Assembly (NCBI RefSeq): GCF_000758585.1
Contig: NZ_CP009281.1
Coordinates: 1,612,001-1,676,000 of the forward strand
Length of the DNA: 64,000 nt
From: Paenibacillus sp. FSL R5-0345
Lineage (GTDB): Bacteria; Bacillota; Bacilli; Paenibacillales; Paenibacillaceae
Reading direction: 5' to 3'
Positions within the stretch are counted from its first letter, which is position 1. Each line of letters opens with the position of its first letter. The notes under the pieces were generated by a model. It had not been told where the DNA came from. It searched no databases and saw nothing but the letters and a program-made list of their open reading frames with translations. A program made the translations under genes and the position numbers. This document shows positions 47,387 to 56,643 of this stretch, in pieces.

Positions 47387-47421
47387 TTATCCTTTTAGAT
47401 TTTTAGTCGTGTCTCCTATGC

Positions 47422-48696
47422 CTATAGCGTACTTTCCCAGTTTTTTCTGAATTGTTTAGGGGTGGTTCCGGTATACTTCTTAAACACTTTGGTAAAATAG
47501 CTCTGGTCATTGAAATGTAGCCTCGTAGCGATATCCGATAAGCTAATGCCCGGTAATTCGATTAATCGTTTGGCTTCTACAATCCGCTCGAATTGAATAA
47601 AATCACTGACCGTGAATCCTGTTTCCTTCTTAAATAATTGGGAGAGATAGCTCCTGTTTAATCCTGCGACTTCAGCTAGCTTATCTAAAGAGAGTTCCTC
47701 ATATAGGTGGTTGAAAATATAGTTTTGACAGAGGGCCACGGTGCGCGAGAATTTCGCCATTCGGCTCTCTTTGACATGGTCAGCGAAATCGCAAAGAGCA
47801 TTAAGAATAGCATGATCTACGGCAGGAATATCCTTTAGTTCTTCGATATGCTGGATGTGAAAGTCACTTAGGGTATAAGAAATCTCCCAATACAGTCCTC
47901 CATCAATAGCGGCACGTGTAGCAAGCGTAATGCAGGAGATCGCCAGATTCTTTTTGTTGCGTAAATGGCTCTTCTTGGAGAGTACTCCGTAATTCTCTTC
48001 AGAGAAGGTTGCCTGGACACGAAGCAGCTCAGCCTTATTCCCATTTTTGATATGGTGAAATAATGCTTTTTCCAGCATGGGTTCGTGGTGCAGCCATGTA
48101 TTCTCACGTCGGTAGGAAACGTCTAAGTCTAAACTGTCTGAGAGAGGCTGTTTATGTTCAAAAGTTCGAGTGTTCAATAACAGTTCGCTAAGGGATAGCG
48201 TCTTTCCAGTGACGAGCGAGTATAGCAGCATAGCGGTATGGTTGAGTCTCATTCTATTAAGCACAGCTAAACTGCGGTAGTATTTCATCCATTGCTCGTG
48301 CAGTCTGAGTGGAACCTCATGGTCACGCATCAGACTTGTCATATTATTCTCTGAAAGTTGAGTATACAGTGTAGGACCGATCACAATACTTCCCCCGTTA
48401 CTGCTGCCAGAGGGCAGATGGAGAAGGATGTAATTCTCTAGGAAACTAGTAGTGCGAATGATCGGTATGGAGGCATTGGAGTGATCCAGAATAGAATTGT
48501 TCTCTCTTTTAGTAGAATCTGCAATTTCCGAAAGGAATTCATTAATGTCATAAACCCATGGGGCGCCTTCCGTTGAGGAAGGCAGCGCTAGCTCAATTCT
48601 CCGATTGGCGTCTAGCAGAAACACAGGAATATGCAGCGATTCATACAACACTTTACAGATATATTGCGCTCCTTCATGATCATCTAAATGATTCAA
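47422..48696 (-). CDS. AraC family transcriptional regulator, likely of the GH3 gene
   Basis: 424 residues. A long N-terminal sensory part is followed by a C-terminal AraC double HTH (AEVAGLNRSYLSQLFKKETGF and RLHFNDQSYFTKVFKKYTGTTPKQFRKN). A TTG at 48696 sits 9 nt after GAGGAGG and is the likely start; the longer frame to 48825 would run into the divergent GH3 gene and lacks an SD. Divergent position, about 110 bp apart, suggests it activates the beta-glucosidase. Confidence 0.83.
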   Translation of the reverse strand: MNHLDDHEGAQYICKVLYESLHIPVFLLDANRRIELALPSSTEGAPWVYDINEFLSEIADSTKRENNSILDHSNASIPIIRTTSFLENYILLHLPSGSSNGGSIVIGPTLYTQLSENNMTSLMRDHEVPLRLHEQWMKYYRSLAVLNRMRLNHTAMLLYSLVTGKTLSLSELLLNTRTFEHKQPLSDSLDLDVSYRRENTWLHHEPMLEKALFHHIKNGNKAELLRVQATFSEENYGVLSKKSHLRNKKNLAISCITLATRAAIDGGLYWEISYTLSDFHIQHIEELKDIPAVDHAILNALCDFADHVKESRMAKFSRTVALCQNYIFNHLYEELSLDKLAEVAGLNRSYLSQLFKKETGFTVSDFIQFERIVEAKRLIELPGISLSDIATRLHFNDQSYFTKVFKKYTGTTPKQFRKNWESTL

Positions 48697-48807
48697 TATT
48701 TTCAGCCTCCTCGCCCAACCAGAATACCAAAAATACAATAATAATGCCATAAATCTAATATGAAGTCGATTAAAATGGGGATAGATACATTCAGAGGAGG
48801 TATTTTT

Positions 48808-51072
48808 ATGAAAACCAACATTCAAGAACTCATATCAAAAATGACCCTTGAGGAGAAAGCAGGACTCTGCTCAGGGCTTGATTTCTGGCATACGAAGGGC
48901 ATTGAACGACTCGGAATCCCCTCTTTAATGGTAACGGACGGACCCCATGGTTTACGCAAGCAAAAAGAGAGCGCCGATCATCTCGGACTCCATAATAGTG
49001 TACCTGCGACTTGTTTTCCCTCAGCAGCAGGGATGGCTTCTTCTTGGGATCGGGATTTAATCGGGCGTGTGGGTAAAGCACTCGGGAAAGAGTGTCAAGC
49101 AGAGAACGTTGCTGTTCTGCTTGGACCGGGAACAAATATTAAGCGCTCTCCATTGAACGGCCGTAACTTTGAATATTTTTCGGAAGACCCATACCTTTCT
49201 TCGGAGATGGGCGGGAATCATATCAAAGGTGTGCAAAGTGAAGGAGTAGGAACCTCACTCAAGCATTTTGCCGCTAATAATCAGGAGCACCGGAGAATGT
49301 CTGTTGATGCCGTTGTTGATGAGCGGACGCTGCGGGAGATTTATCTGGCTAGCTTTGAAGGCGCAGTTAAGAATGGTCAGCCATGGAGCGTGATGTGCTC
49401 TTACAATCGAGTGAACGGTGAGTATGCTTCCGAGAGTGAATTTCTTCTGACTAAGATTCTTAGAGAAGAATGGGGCTACGAGGGATTCGTCGTCTCCGAC
49501 TGGGGTGCGGTCAATGAACGGGTGAAGGCGCTGCAAGCAGGGCTGGAGCTGGAAATGCCTTCAACCGGAGGAATTGGTGATGCTAAGATTGTCGCAGCAG
49601 TACAAAGCGGCGAGCTGGCTGAAGAAACGTTGGATCTTGCAGTGGAACGGTTACTTGCCTTTGTTTTTAAGGCGGTGGAGAACCGTAAAGATAATGCATC
49701 ATTTAATGCGGAAGAACATCACCAACTGGCTCGTGAAGTGGCACGGGAGAGCATGGTGCTCCTTAGAAATGAGGATCATATTTTACCGATAGCTAAACAA
49801 GGAACGATTGCGGTCATAGGTGAGTTTGCTAGAAATCCACGATATCAGGGCGGGGGCAGCTCACATGTGAATCCGACGAAATTAGATGACGCTTTTGAAG
49901 AGATGAAGGCTCTCGCAGGTTCTGCCGAACTGCTGTATGTACAAGGTTATGAACTGAATCATGACGGAATTAATGAAGCCTTGCTGCAAGAGGCGCGGGA
50001 TACAGCGGCAAAAGGGGATATAGCCGTATTGTTCCTTGGACTTCCGGATAACTATGAATCAGAGGGGTATGATCGCAGTCACTTGTCACTTCCAGAGAGC
50101 CATAAAGCACTGATCGATGCAGTGGCTGAGGTGCAAACCAATATCGTTGTCGTGCTCAGCAATGGTTCACCCATAGAAATGTCTTGGATCCATAAAACGA
50201 AGGGGATTCTTGAAGGTTATCTAGGTGGGCAGGCTTTTGGCGGTGCAGTTGCAGATCTATTGTTTGGAGAGGTTAGTCCAAGCGGTAAACTGGCAGAGAC
50301 CTTCCCGATGAAGCTGAGCGACAATCCATCCTTTCTTAATTTCCCGGGTGAAGGGGATACAGTGGAGTATAAAGAAGGTTTGTTTGTAGGCTATCGTTAT
50401 TATGATAAAAAAGAGCTTGAACCGCTGTTTCCTTTCGGCTTTGGCCTAAGCTACACAGAATTTCAATACAGTAATTTAACAATTTCCAAGAGCAGTATAA
50501 AAGATAACGAGTCCGTAAAAGTTACGGCTACCGTCAAAAATACAGGTACTCATGCTGGAAAAGAAATCGTTCAGCTCTATGTTAGTGATGTGGAGAGCAG
50601 CGTAATCCGCCCAATTAAGGAGCTAAAGGGCTTTCAGAAGCTAGCGCTTCAGCCTGGGGAAGAGCAAGAGGTTGCTTTTGAACTGGATAAACGTTCCTTT
50701 GCTTATTACAACGTTAACATTGGGGATTGGCATGTGGAAAGTGGCATTTTTGACATTGCTATCGGTTCCTCTTCAAGGGATATTCGTCTGACTGCTTCTA
50801 TTGAAGTGGAATCGACAGTTCCGCTTGCGTTACGATATCATCGCAACAGTACCGTTGGTGATTTGCTAGTCAATCCACGGACGGCAGATAAAGTGAAGAA
50901 ATTCAGCAGTGTTTTTGGGTTAGGCGATGCGATGGGCGATAATCCAGAAATGTTCATGGCGATGATGAAATATATGCCGCTGCGGGCACTGATTGGATTC
51001 GGCCAAGGGAAATACACGGAAGAAGATTTAGCCAAGGATCTGCAAGAATTTAATGCTTTGGCTGCGGAGTAG
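48808..51072 (+). CDS. Glycoside hydrolase family 3 beta-glucosidase
   Basis: 754 residues with no signal peptide. N-terminal barrel ([44 protein letters not shown]) with nucleophile Asp231 in VVSDWG. Next come the alpha/beta domain and the fibronectin-III-like domain ([19 protein letters not shown]). A further 70-residue tail follows with a Met-rich stretch. It hydrolyses terminal beta-glucosides from imported oligosaccharides. The ATG at 48808 is 7 nt after GAGGAGG; the earlier in-frame ATG at 48760 has no SD. Confidence 0.9.
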   Translation: MKTNIQELISKMTLEEKAGLCSGLDFWHTKGIERLGIPSLMVTDGPHGLRKQKESADHLGLHNSVPATCFPSAAGMASSWDRDLIGRVGKALGKECQAENVAVLLGPGTNIKRSPLNGRNFEYFSEDPYLSSEMGGNHIKGVQSEGVGTSLKHFAANNQEHRRMSVDAVVDERTLREIYLASFEGAVKNGQPWSVMCSYNRVNGEYASESEFLLTKILREEWGYEGFVVSDWGAVNERVKALQAGLELEMPSTGGIGDAKIVAAVQSGELAEETLDLAVERLLAFVFKAVENRKDNASFNAEEHHQLAREVARESMVLLRNEDHILPIAKQGTIAVIGEFARNPRYQGGGSSHVNPTKLDDAFEEMKALAGSAELLYVQGYELNHDGINEALLQEARDTAAKGDIAVLFLGLPDNYESEGYDRSHLSLPESHKALIDAVAEVQTNIVVVLSNGSPIEMSWIHKTKGILEGYLGGQAFGGAVADLLFGEVSPSGKLAETFPMKLSDNPSFLNFPGEGDTVEYKEGLFVGYRYYDKKELEPLFPFGFGLSYTEFQYSNLTISKSSIKDNESVKVTATVKNTGTHAGKEIVQLYVSDVESSVIRPIKELKGFQKLALQPGEEQEVAFELDKRSFAYYNVNIGDWHVESGIFDIAIGSSSRDIRLTASIEVESTVPLALRYHRNSTVGDLLVNPRTADKVKKFSSVFGLGDAMGDNPEMFMAMMKYMPLRALIGFGQGKYTEEDLAKDLQEFNALAAE

Positions 51073-51118
51073 GAGATAGAAAAGGCCAAGTCTGATCTTT
51101 AATAAAAATCTAATATAA

Positions 51119-51177
51119 GTAAGCCAGTAGTCCATATTAGTCATATTTGATATGCACCACTGGCTTACTTTTTTTTA
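51119..51177 (+). terminator. Rho-independent terminator of the GH3 gene
   Basis: GTAAGCCAGT and ACTGGCTTAC form a perfect 10-bp stem around a 30-nt loop, followed by TTTTTTTT. Confidence 0.75.
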
Positions 51178-51240
51178 TTTCTTGTTCAGTTGCCGATATC
51201 AGTAAACTTGATGATTGTGGCATGATTTCTTAGGTGTGCC

Positions 51241-52401
51241 TCAACGCTTCCTTGAAGGAAATCCGTATTCTTTAGCTTGCCACGCTACTAGTAGCGCAAG
51301 AATTAATAGAATAAACAATGCCAACGGGAAGGAGCGGACACCAACTGTTTCAATAAGAATCCCACCCATCACGCCGCCACCGCCGATAGCTAGGTTCCAT
51401 GCCATTACTAACATCGACTGGGCCATATCTGCACTTTCGCCAGCTGCTTCAGCAACTGCTGTTTGTAGCAAAGTAGCCGCTCCTCCGAACGTCAACCCCC
51501 ATACAGCAACCACTAAATAGATCATTATTTGGCTGCTACTAATGCCCAGCACAATGGATGACAAGGCGAAAGCCACGAGGCTGATTAGAACCAATGGACG
51601 TAGTTTACGGTCGATCAAAATACCGATGATCCAGATGCCAACAAGTGCAGTTATGCCAAAAATAAGCAGTATCAAGTCAACGCGTTGGGTAAGCCCTGCC
51701 TGAGTAAGATAGGGTGCAATGTAGGTATACAGGATGTTATGTGCTAGCACCCATGCCAGAACGACAAACAGTACCGGCCGTACTCCCGGAATAACAAAAA
51801 CCTTGTAGAGAGGGAGCCGCTTATCAGGAGCCTCCCCTGGATAGTCCGGTAGCTTCCAAACTACCCAGGCGACAAGCATCAGAGCCAGAAGCGACATGAT
51901 CCCGAAGATGGAGCGCCAGCCCACAAGGGTGCCAAGAAGTGTTCCGGCAGGGACACCGAGTGCTAGAGCGAGAGGCGTGCCCACCATCGCCACCGCCATA
52001 GCTCGGCCCTTGCGTGATTCCGGGACCATACGCCGGGCATAACCTGCAATCATGCCCCATAAGACTCCAGCGGATACGCCTGCGAAGAACCGAGCTCCCA
52101 GCGTAAGTAAATAATTTGAAGAAAGAGTGGTGACGGTGTTGAATACGAGAAAACCAAGGATGCACATTAGCAGAAGGGGACGCCGCCGCCATCCGCGTGT
52201 CACGGTGGTTATAGGAATCGCGGCTAACAGCGAACCAAGGGCGTACAAAGTGACAAGTTGACCTGCAAGGGCCTCGGAGACGCCAAGCCCGTCCCCAATT
52301 TGGAGCAATAGCCCGGCTGGGATGGTTTCGGTAAGAATACAGATAAACCCCGTCATAGCAAGGGCAAGTAATCCAGCCCATGGGAAACGTTCAGTTGTCA
52401 T
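51241..52401 (-). CDS. MFS transporter (DHA1, AraJ/YtbD type)
   Basis: 386 residues with about twelve membrane spans; typical RGRAMAVAMVGTPLALALGVPAGTLLG (motif A and span 5 region). A Met at 52401 gives the expected start MTTERFPWAGLLALAM. The longer frame to 52515 lies inside the serine hydrolase gene and is unlikely. It overlaps that gene's end by 11 nt, so they form one operon, perhaps modifying and exporting the same compound. Substrate unknown. Confidence 0.85.
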   Translation of the reverse strand: MTTERFPWAGLLALAMTGFICILTETIPAGLLLQIGDGLGVSEALAGQLVTLYALGSLLAAIPITTVTRGWRRRPLLLMCILGFLVFNTVTTLSSNYLLTLGARFFAGVSAGVLWGMIAGYARRMVPESRKGRAMAVAMVGTPLALALGVPAGTLLGTLVGWRSIFGIMSLLALMLVAWVVWKLPDYPGEAPDKRLPLYKVFVIPGVRPVLFVVLAWVLAHNILYTYIAPYLTQAGLTQRVDLILLIFGITALVGIWIIGILIDRKLRPLVLISLVAFALSSIVLGISSSQIMIYLVVAVWGLTFGGAATLLQTAVAEAAGESADMAQSMLVMAWNLAIGGGGVMGGILIETVGVRSFPLALFILLILALLVAWQAKEYGFPSRKR

Positions 52402-53557
52402 ATATAGCTTCACACAGGTCAACTGTAAACTGACCTGACATGCCTTCCAGTGCGGTATTGGTGAACGCGACAACACTGAGCCGCTGCTTGGGATCGACGA
52501 ACCACGAATGACCATAGGTACCGCCCATTCGCCATGTCCCTGGGGATTCTGGAGTGTCTGCGGCTGCAGGGTCCTTGAGTACCGTAATGCCTAGGCCAAA
52601 GCCTCGGCCTGGCCAAAAGGCCATTGGCAGATCACCGATCTGGTTGGATGTCATATCCTGAACCAAAGATTCCGGCAGCAGAGGGGCTCCGCCTTTGCGT
52701 AATGTTTCTAGTAGTTGCAAAAAGTCTCCGGCGCTGCCGACCATACCAGCTCCCCCTGAAGGATAGGCAGTGTCGTCCAGTGCTCGGCCAGGTGCAAGCA
52801 AGAATCCTGCTGTACCCTCGACGAAGGAAATGCTGTCCGAATCAAGCAAAGGCCGTGGCTCTGGACTATCATTGGTATAGGAAGTGGCCAACCGTTCTAA
52901 ATCGACTGCAATAAATCCGGTATCATTCATACCCAACGGTTTTGTAATGAGCGCATGTATGGCCTCGCTGAGTGGTGTCTCTGTGACCTTTGCAATTACT
53001 GCTCCAAGCACATCTGTTGCGATGGAATATCTCCACTCGGTACCTGGCGTATAGAGGAGGGGGACAGAGGCTAGCCGACGTAGGTTCTCTTCCAACGTAA
53101 TACCGGGCTGATCCATGCCATCTGATACTCCCGCTTGTTGGTAGGAGCCATTCTCTTCTTGAAAGAAACGGTAAGACAGACCTGCGGTGTGTGTCATCAA
53201 ATGACGGATCGTCATTGTGGCCACCTCACCGTTCTGCAAACGTGGCTGGAATTCTGGAAGCCAACGATCAACACGATCGTCCAACCGCAGGCGACCTTGC
53301 GCCACTAATACTAGAGCAGCAGTTGAAACGATAGGTTTAGTAACCGAAGCGAGCCGAAATAAGGCGTCTTCTTGCATAAGCAGGTTCTTTTCGCGGTCGG
53401 CAAGACCGGCAGCGCAGCTATAAACCAGTTCTCCATCTATCGCCACTTTAACAACAGCACCAACTAACCGCTTGTCGGCAAGTGTACGATCAATTACCTC
53501 ACCGACACGACGGGGTAATCCCTCTGAATTAATTTTATGTGAATCCAATATCTCCAA
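52391..53557 (-). CDS. Serine hydrolase, beta-lactamase-like (CubicO family)
   Basis: 388 residues with no signal peptide. Active-site SVTK (Ser71, Lys74), Tyr in TEWRYSIA, and a C-terminal GGTYGHSWFVDP equivalent of the KTG box. TTG start at 53557, preceded by GGAAGGG. Not closely similar to the other serine hydrolase at 46226. It is the first gene of an operon with an MFS transporter, divergent from an Lrp-type regulator that probably controls both. Confidence 0.82.
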   Translation of the reverse strand: MEILDSHKINSEGLPRRVGEVIDRTLADKRLVGAVVKVAIDGELVYSCAAGLADREKNLLMQEDALFRLASVTKPIVSTAALVLVAQGRLRLDDRVDRWLPEFQPRLQNGEVATMTIRHLMTHTAGLSYRFFQEENGSYQQAGVSDGMDQPGITLEENLRRLASVPLLYTPGTEWRYSIATDVLGAVIAKVTETPLSEAIHALITKPLGMNDTGFIAVDLERLATSYTNDSPEPRPLLDSDSISFVEGTAGFLLAPGRALDDTAYPSGGAGMVGSAGDFLQLLETLRKGGAPLLPESLVQDMTSNQIGDLPMAFWPGRGFGLGITVLKDPAAADTPESPGTWRMGGTYGHSWFVDPKQRLSVVAFTNTALEGMSGQFTVDLCEAIYDN

Positions 53558-53625
53558 CAGTCTTCATCCCTTCCGAATAGTTAAAGTCATAAATGCTTTA
53601 CTATTGTAGGGTTATTATATAAAAT

Positions 53626-53667
53626 AAGGTACCTTGATTACATAAGGTAACTAAGTTAAATTACCTT
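53626..53667. promoter_or_regulatory. Palindromic operator-like repeats between the Lrp and hydrolase genes
   Basis: AAGGTACCTT (53626-53635) is a perfect 10-bp palindrome. Beside it AAGGTAA (53644-53650) faces TTACCTT (53661-53667). Repeated AAGGTA half-sites in the divergent gap suggest cooperative binding of the Lrp-type regulator. Confidence 0.5.
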
Positions 53668-53729
53668 TATAACGATTAATTACAAGTTAGTTTATAGGAT
53701 TGACCTTAAATTTAAAGGAGGAGATTTCG

Positions 53730-54194
53730 ATGGATCATATTGATAAGCAAATTCTTCTTCACCTTCAGAGTCAAGCGAGAATTTCTATGACAGAGCTGGG
53801 AAAATGTGTTGGTTTATCACAACCTGCAGTTACGGAAAGAGTTAGGCGCATGGAGGAAAAAGGCATCATCAGCGAGTATCGCACCATAATTTCCCCTGAA
53901 AAGATTGGCAAGCATGCTGCTGCCTACATGTTATTTCATTCAAGGGATTGTAATGCATTTCTTGATTTCTGCCGTTCGTCTCCCGATGTCGTTGAATGTT
54001 ACCGTATAAGTGGGGAACACAACTACTTATTGAAAGTAGTAACCGACTCTACCCGAGCGCTTGAGGAGTTCGGAAATCAATGTGATAAATACGGTACCTA
54101 CACCATTCTAATCGTGATGTCATCGCCAATCGATCATAAATTTCTTATACCATCGCTTGAAGAAGCGGGCATCAACTTGCTGAATAAGAATTGA
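53730..54194 (+). CDS. Lrp/AsnC family transcriptional regulator
   Basis: 154 residues. N-terminal HTH (MTELGKCVGLSQPAVTERVRRMEEKGII) and C-terminal RAM/AsnC ligand domain (VECYRISGEHNYLLKVV, IVMSSPIDHK). The ATG at 53730 is 6 nt after GGAGGAG; the frame opens upstream at 53700 without need. It is divergent from the serine hydrolase/MFS pair, the likely targets. Ligand unknown, possibly an amino acid or analogue. Confidence 0.87.
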   Translation: MDHIDKQILLHLQSQARISMTELGKCVGLSQPAVTERVRRMEEKGIISEYRTIISPEKIGKHAAAYMLFHSRDCNAFLDFCRSSPDVVECYRISGEHNYLLKVVTDSTRALEEFGNQCDKYGTYTILIVMSSPIDHKFLIPSLEEAGINLLNKN

Positions 54195-54787
54195 ACATTA
54201 CTCTTCCAGCCCATAGCACCGCAAAAAGACTCTCCTATGTAAAAAAGAGGACGTTGGTCGTAATAACGGTTTAGATAATCCACTATCTCAAATATTTTTT
54301 ATTGAAGACACAAACTTCTTCAGTAGGTACTTTAGATCAATATGAAGTGGAGTAAGATGGAGTAATCCCTAACGTTCGTAATCAATGATGTATTTAGAAA
54401 AAAGGCTGCCCTTAGAGGCGGCTTTTTTGGTTTTAAAGGATTGAGTTAATGAATCTAAATTATCCATTCATTCTCTTCTATATGACTTATATTACATTAA
54501 ATACCATAATGTCATATGACAAAAGTGATGACAACGTACACTATTTTTATGCTCTTTTTTTATATATATTGTTGGAATGACTTGTACAAGATGCTAGTAG
54601 TGGTATGAAAAAAGATAAGATAATCGATAATTTTCTTGATGTACGGGTGAGTTTTAAATAGCAACTTTAGTTGTCTTGATTGAACCACGGATAGAATGGT
54701 AGGTTTAGGTGAATTGTCGAATGCTGGAGGAGATATGGGGCTTTAAGGAATTAATCGTATTTGGAAGCGATCTACAACTAAATAATA
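54195..54787. other. Gene-free stretch ahead of the surface locus
   Basis: No credible gene was seen. It holds one terminator and an AT-rich region (54430-54650) that probably contains the promoter of the glycosyltransferase/collagen locus; I could not assign -35 and -10 boxes with confidence. Confidence 0.5.
54397..54428 (+). terminator. Rho-independent terminator downstream of the Lrp gene
   Basis: AAAAAAGGCTGCC, loop CTTAGA, GGCGGCTTTTTT: a short GC stem with A- and T-tracts on either side. Confidence 0.7.
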
Positions 54788-56629
54788 ATGGATGGTACAA
54801 AGCGAATGAATATTAGCATTATATTGTTGGCTCAGCACTTTAACGTAACCGTACAATGTCTGGATCGAATTAAGCAATATACGTCTATGTCCTATGAACT
54901 TATTGTTGTCTCGGATAATGAATCTGCCGAAGTATCGAATTTCCTTGCTTATGAATACGGTGTTCATGTCATTCATAGCAGGAGTAAAGGGGTTGCAGCT
55001 TCATTTAATCTGGGCGCGCGGTCCGCTTCGGGTGATCGTCTTGTATTTATCCGCGATCAGATCATGGTAAATGAGGGGTGGCTTGAGCAGTTGTCGGGCT
55101 GTCTGGACCATCATCCGAATGCTGCGATCGTGGGTCCGAGGATGAATGACGTTAGCGGTGGCCAAAGGATTCCGATTGTTTATCAGAACATGGAGCAACT
55201 CTATCAGTCGGCGTCAATGCTTGCCATTGGGAAATCGATGTCTTGGACCCGGGTTCCTAGGCTTGTCAGTTTGCTAATGATGATACCGCGTCACTATTTT
55301 GAGCAGATGGGGTCCTTCGATGAGAGGTTTGAGGTTGAATCCTATGAGGACGATGATCTGTGTTATCGCGCATTATCTATGAATCTGGATATTTACATAG
55401 CGGAAGGATGCGTAGTCTTCCGGAAGGAACCTCCTTCAGTCAATCCCAATGATCCCGATTGGTACAATAACAGATTAATCTTGAATCGTGCTATGGCCAT
55501 AAGTAAATGGGGATTCGATTTAACTTCGTCATTGCATTGCAGTACGCGAAAGGTCACGGTCAGCTTATGCATGATCGTGAAGAATGAAGAGCAAACCTTA
55601 GGACGTTGTTTATCCAGCGTGCGGGAGCTAGTCGATGAGATCATTATTGTGGATACGGGTTCGAGTGATGGAACCAAAGAGCTCGCGGCTTCTTATGGAG
55701 CTCGGGTTTATGATTTCGAATGGGTGAACGATTTCTCCAAAGCAAGAAATTATGCCTTCAGTCTCGCCACTCAAGAGTATCTGCTGTGGTTGGATGCGGA
55801 TGATTATCTGCAGTCAGAGGATGCAGAGGCTCTAGAGTCCATTGTATCCGAATTGCCATGGGACATCGATGCCGTATCGATGCATTATTATCTCGATCGA
55901 GATAAGGACGGAAGCGTAACTTCGAGTTTAAGGCGGAATCGTCTGGTTAGACGAAGTTGTGGTTTTCGTTGGATTGGAATCGTTCATGAGTACCTGGAGG
56001 TCGAAGGCAAAGTACTCTATGCCGAGTTAGGCATAACGCATGATAGAAAGCATACGCAGTCTTCGCGTAATCTGCTTATCTATGAGGGGATGATAGAAGC
56101 GCAGGCGAGCTTCACTCCGCGGGATTTATTTTATTATGCTAACGAGCTGTATGATCACGGCCAATGGCAGCGAGCGATAGAGCAATATGATACCTTCATT
56201 GCAATGCCGGATGGCTGGATGGAGGACAAGCTGCTAGCGAGTCGGCGTGCCGCCGATGCATTGGCGCAATTAAGCCGCTTTCAAGAAGCTAAGCTTAAAG
56301 TACTTCAAGCCTTTGCATTGTCACCTCCCCGAGCAGAAGCTTGTTGCCAATTAGGGTCTTATGAGCTAGTTGAACAACGGTTCGAGAATGCTGTTTTTTG
56401 GTACAAGCTAGCCACAGAAGTTCCTAAGCCGACTGAGCCTAACGCTAGAATAGACAATTCGGTATGGACGTGGCTGCCACATCTGCAATTATGCGTTTGT
56501 TATGATCGATTAGGTCAACACGAAGAAGCTAACTATCACAATGAATTAGCTAGGGGTTATGTACCGAAGCATCCGAGCGTCATAGCAAATCGCGATTATT
56601 TAAAGCAATACGTAACTTTATATACTTGA
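54788..56629 (+). CDS. Tandem GT2 glycosyltransferase with TPR-like C-terminus
   Basis: 613 residues without signal or membrane span, so cytoplasmic. First GT-A domain 8-235: [34 protein letters not shown] (RDQ where a DxD is expected) and [11 protein letters not shown]. Second GT2 domain about 255-420: [37 protein letters not shown] (intact DxD) and [15 protein letters not shown]-like helical repeats follow to the end, a layout seen in SunS-like and other protein glycosyltransferases. It ends 14 nt before a collagen-like gene rich in Thr, its probable acceptor. The SD is weak; the ATG at 54806 is an alternative start. Confidence 0.83.
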   Translation: MDGTKRMNISIILLAQHFNVTVQCLDRIKQYTSMSYELIVVSDNESAEVSNFLAYEYGVHVIHSRSKGVAASFNLGARSASGDRLVFIRDQIMVNEGWLEQLSGCLDHHPNAAIVGPRMNDVSGGQRIPIVYQNMEQLYQSASMLAIGKSMSWTRVPRLVSLLMMIPRHYFEQMGSFDERFEVESYEDDDLCYRALSMNLDIYIAEGCVVFRKEPPSVNPNDPDWYNNRLILNRAMAISKWGFDLTSSLHCSTRKVTVSLCMIVKNEEQTLGRCLSSVRELVDEIIIVDTGSSDGTKELAASYGARVYDFEWVNDFSKARNYAFSLATQEYLLWLDADDYLQSEDAEALESIVSELPWDIDAVSMHYYLDRDKDGSVTSSLRRNRLVRRSCGFRWIGIVHEYLEVEGKVLYAELGITHDRKHTQSSRNLLIYEGMIEAQASFTPRDLFYYANELYDHGQWQRAIEQYDTFIAMPDGWMEDKLLASRRAADALAQLSRFQEAKLKVLQAFALSPPRAEACCQLGSYELVEQRFENAVFWYKLATEVPKPTEPNARIDNSVWTWLPHLQLCVCYDRLGQHEEANYHNELARGYVPKHPSVIANRDYLKQYVTLYT

Positions 56630-56643
56630 GGGGGATATTGTTA

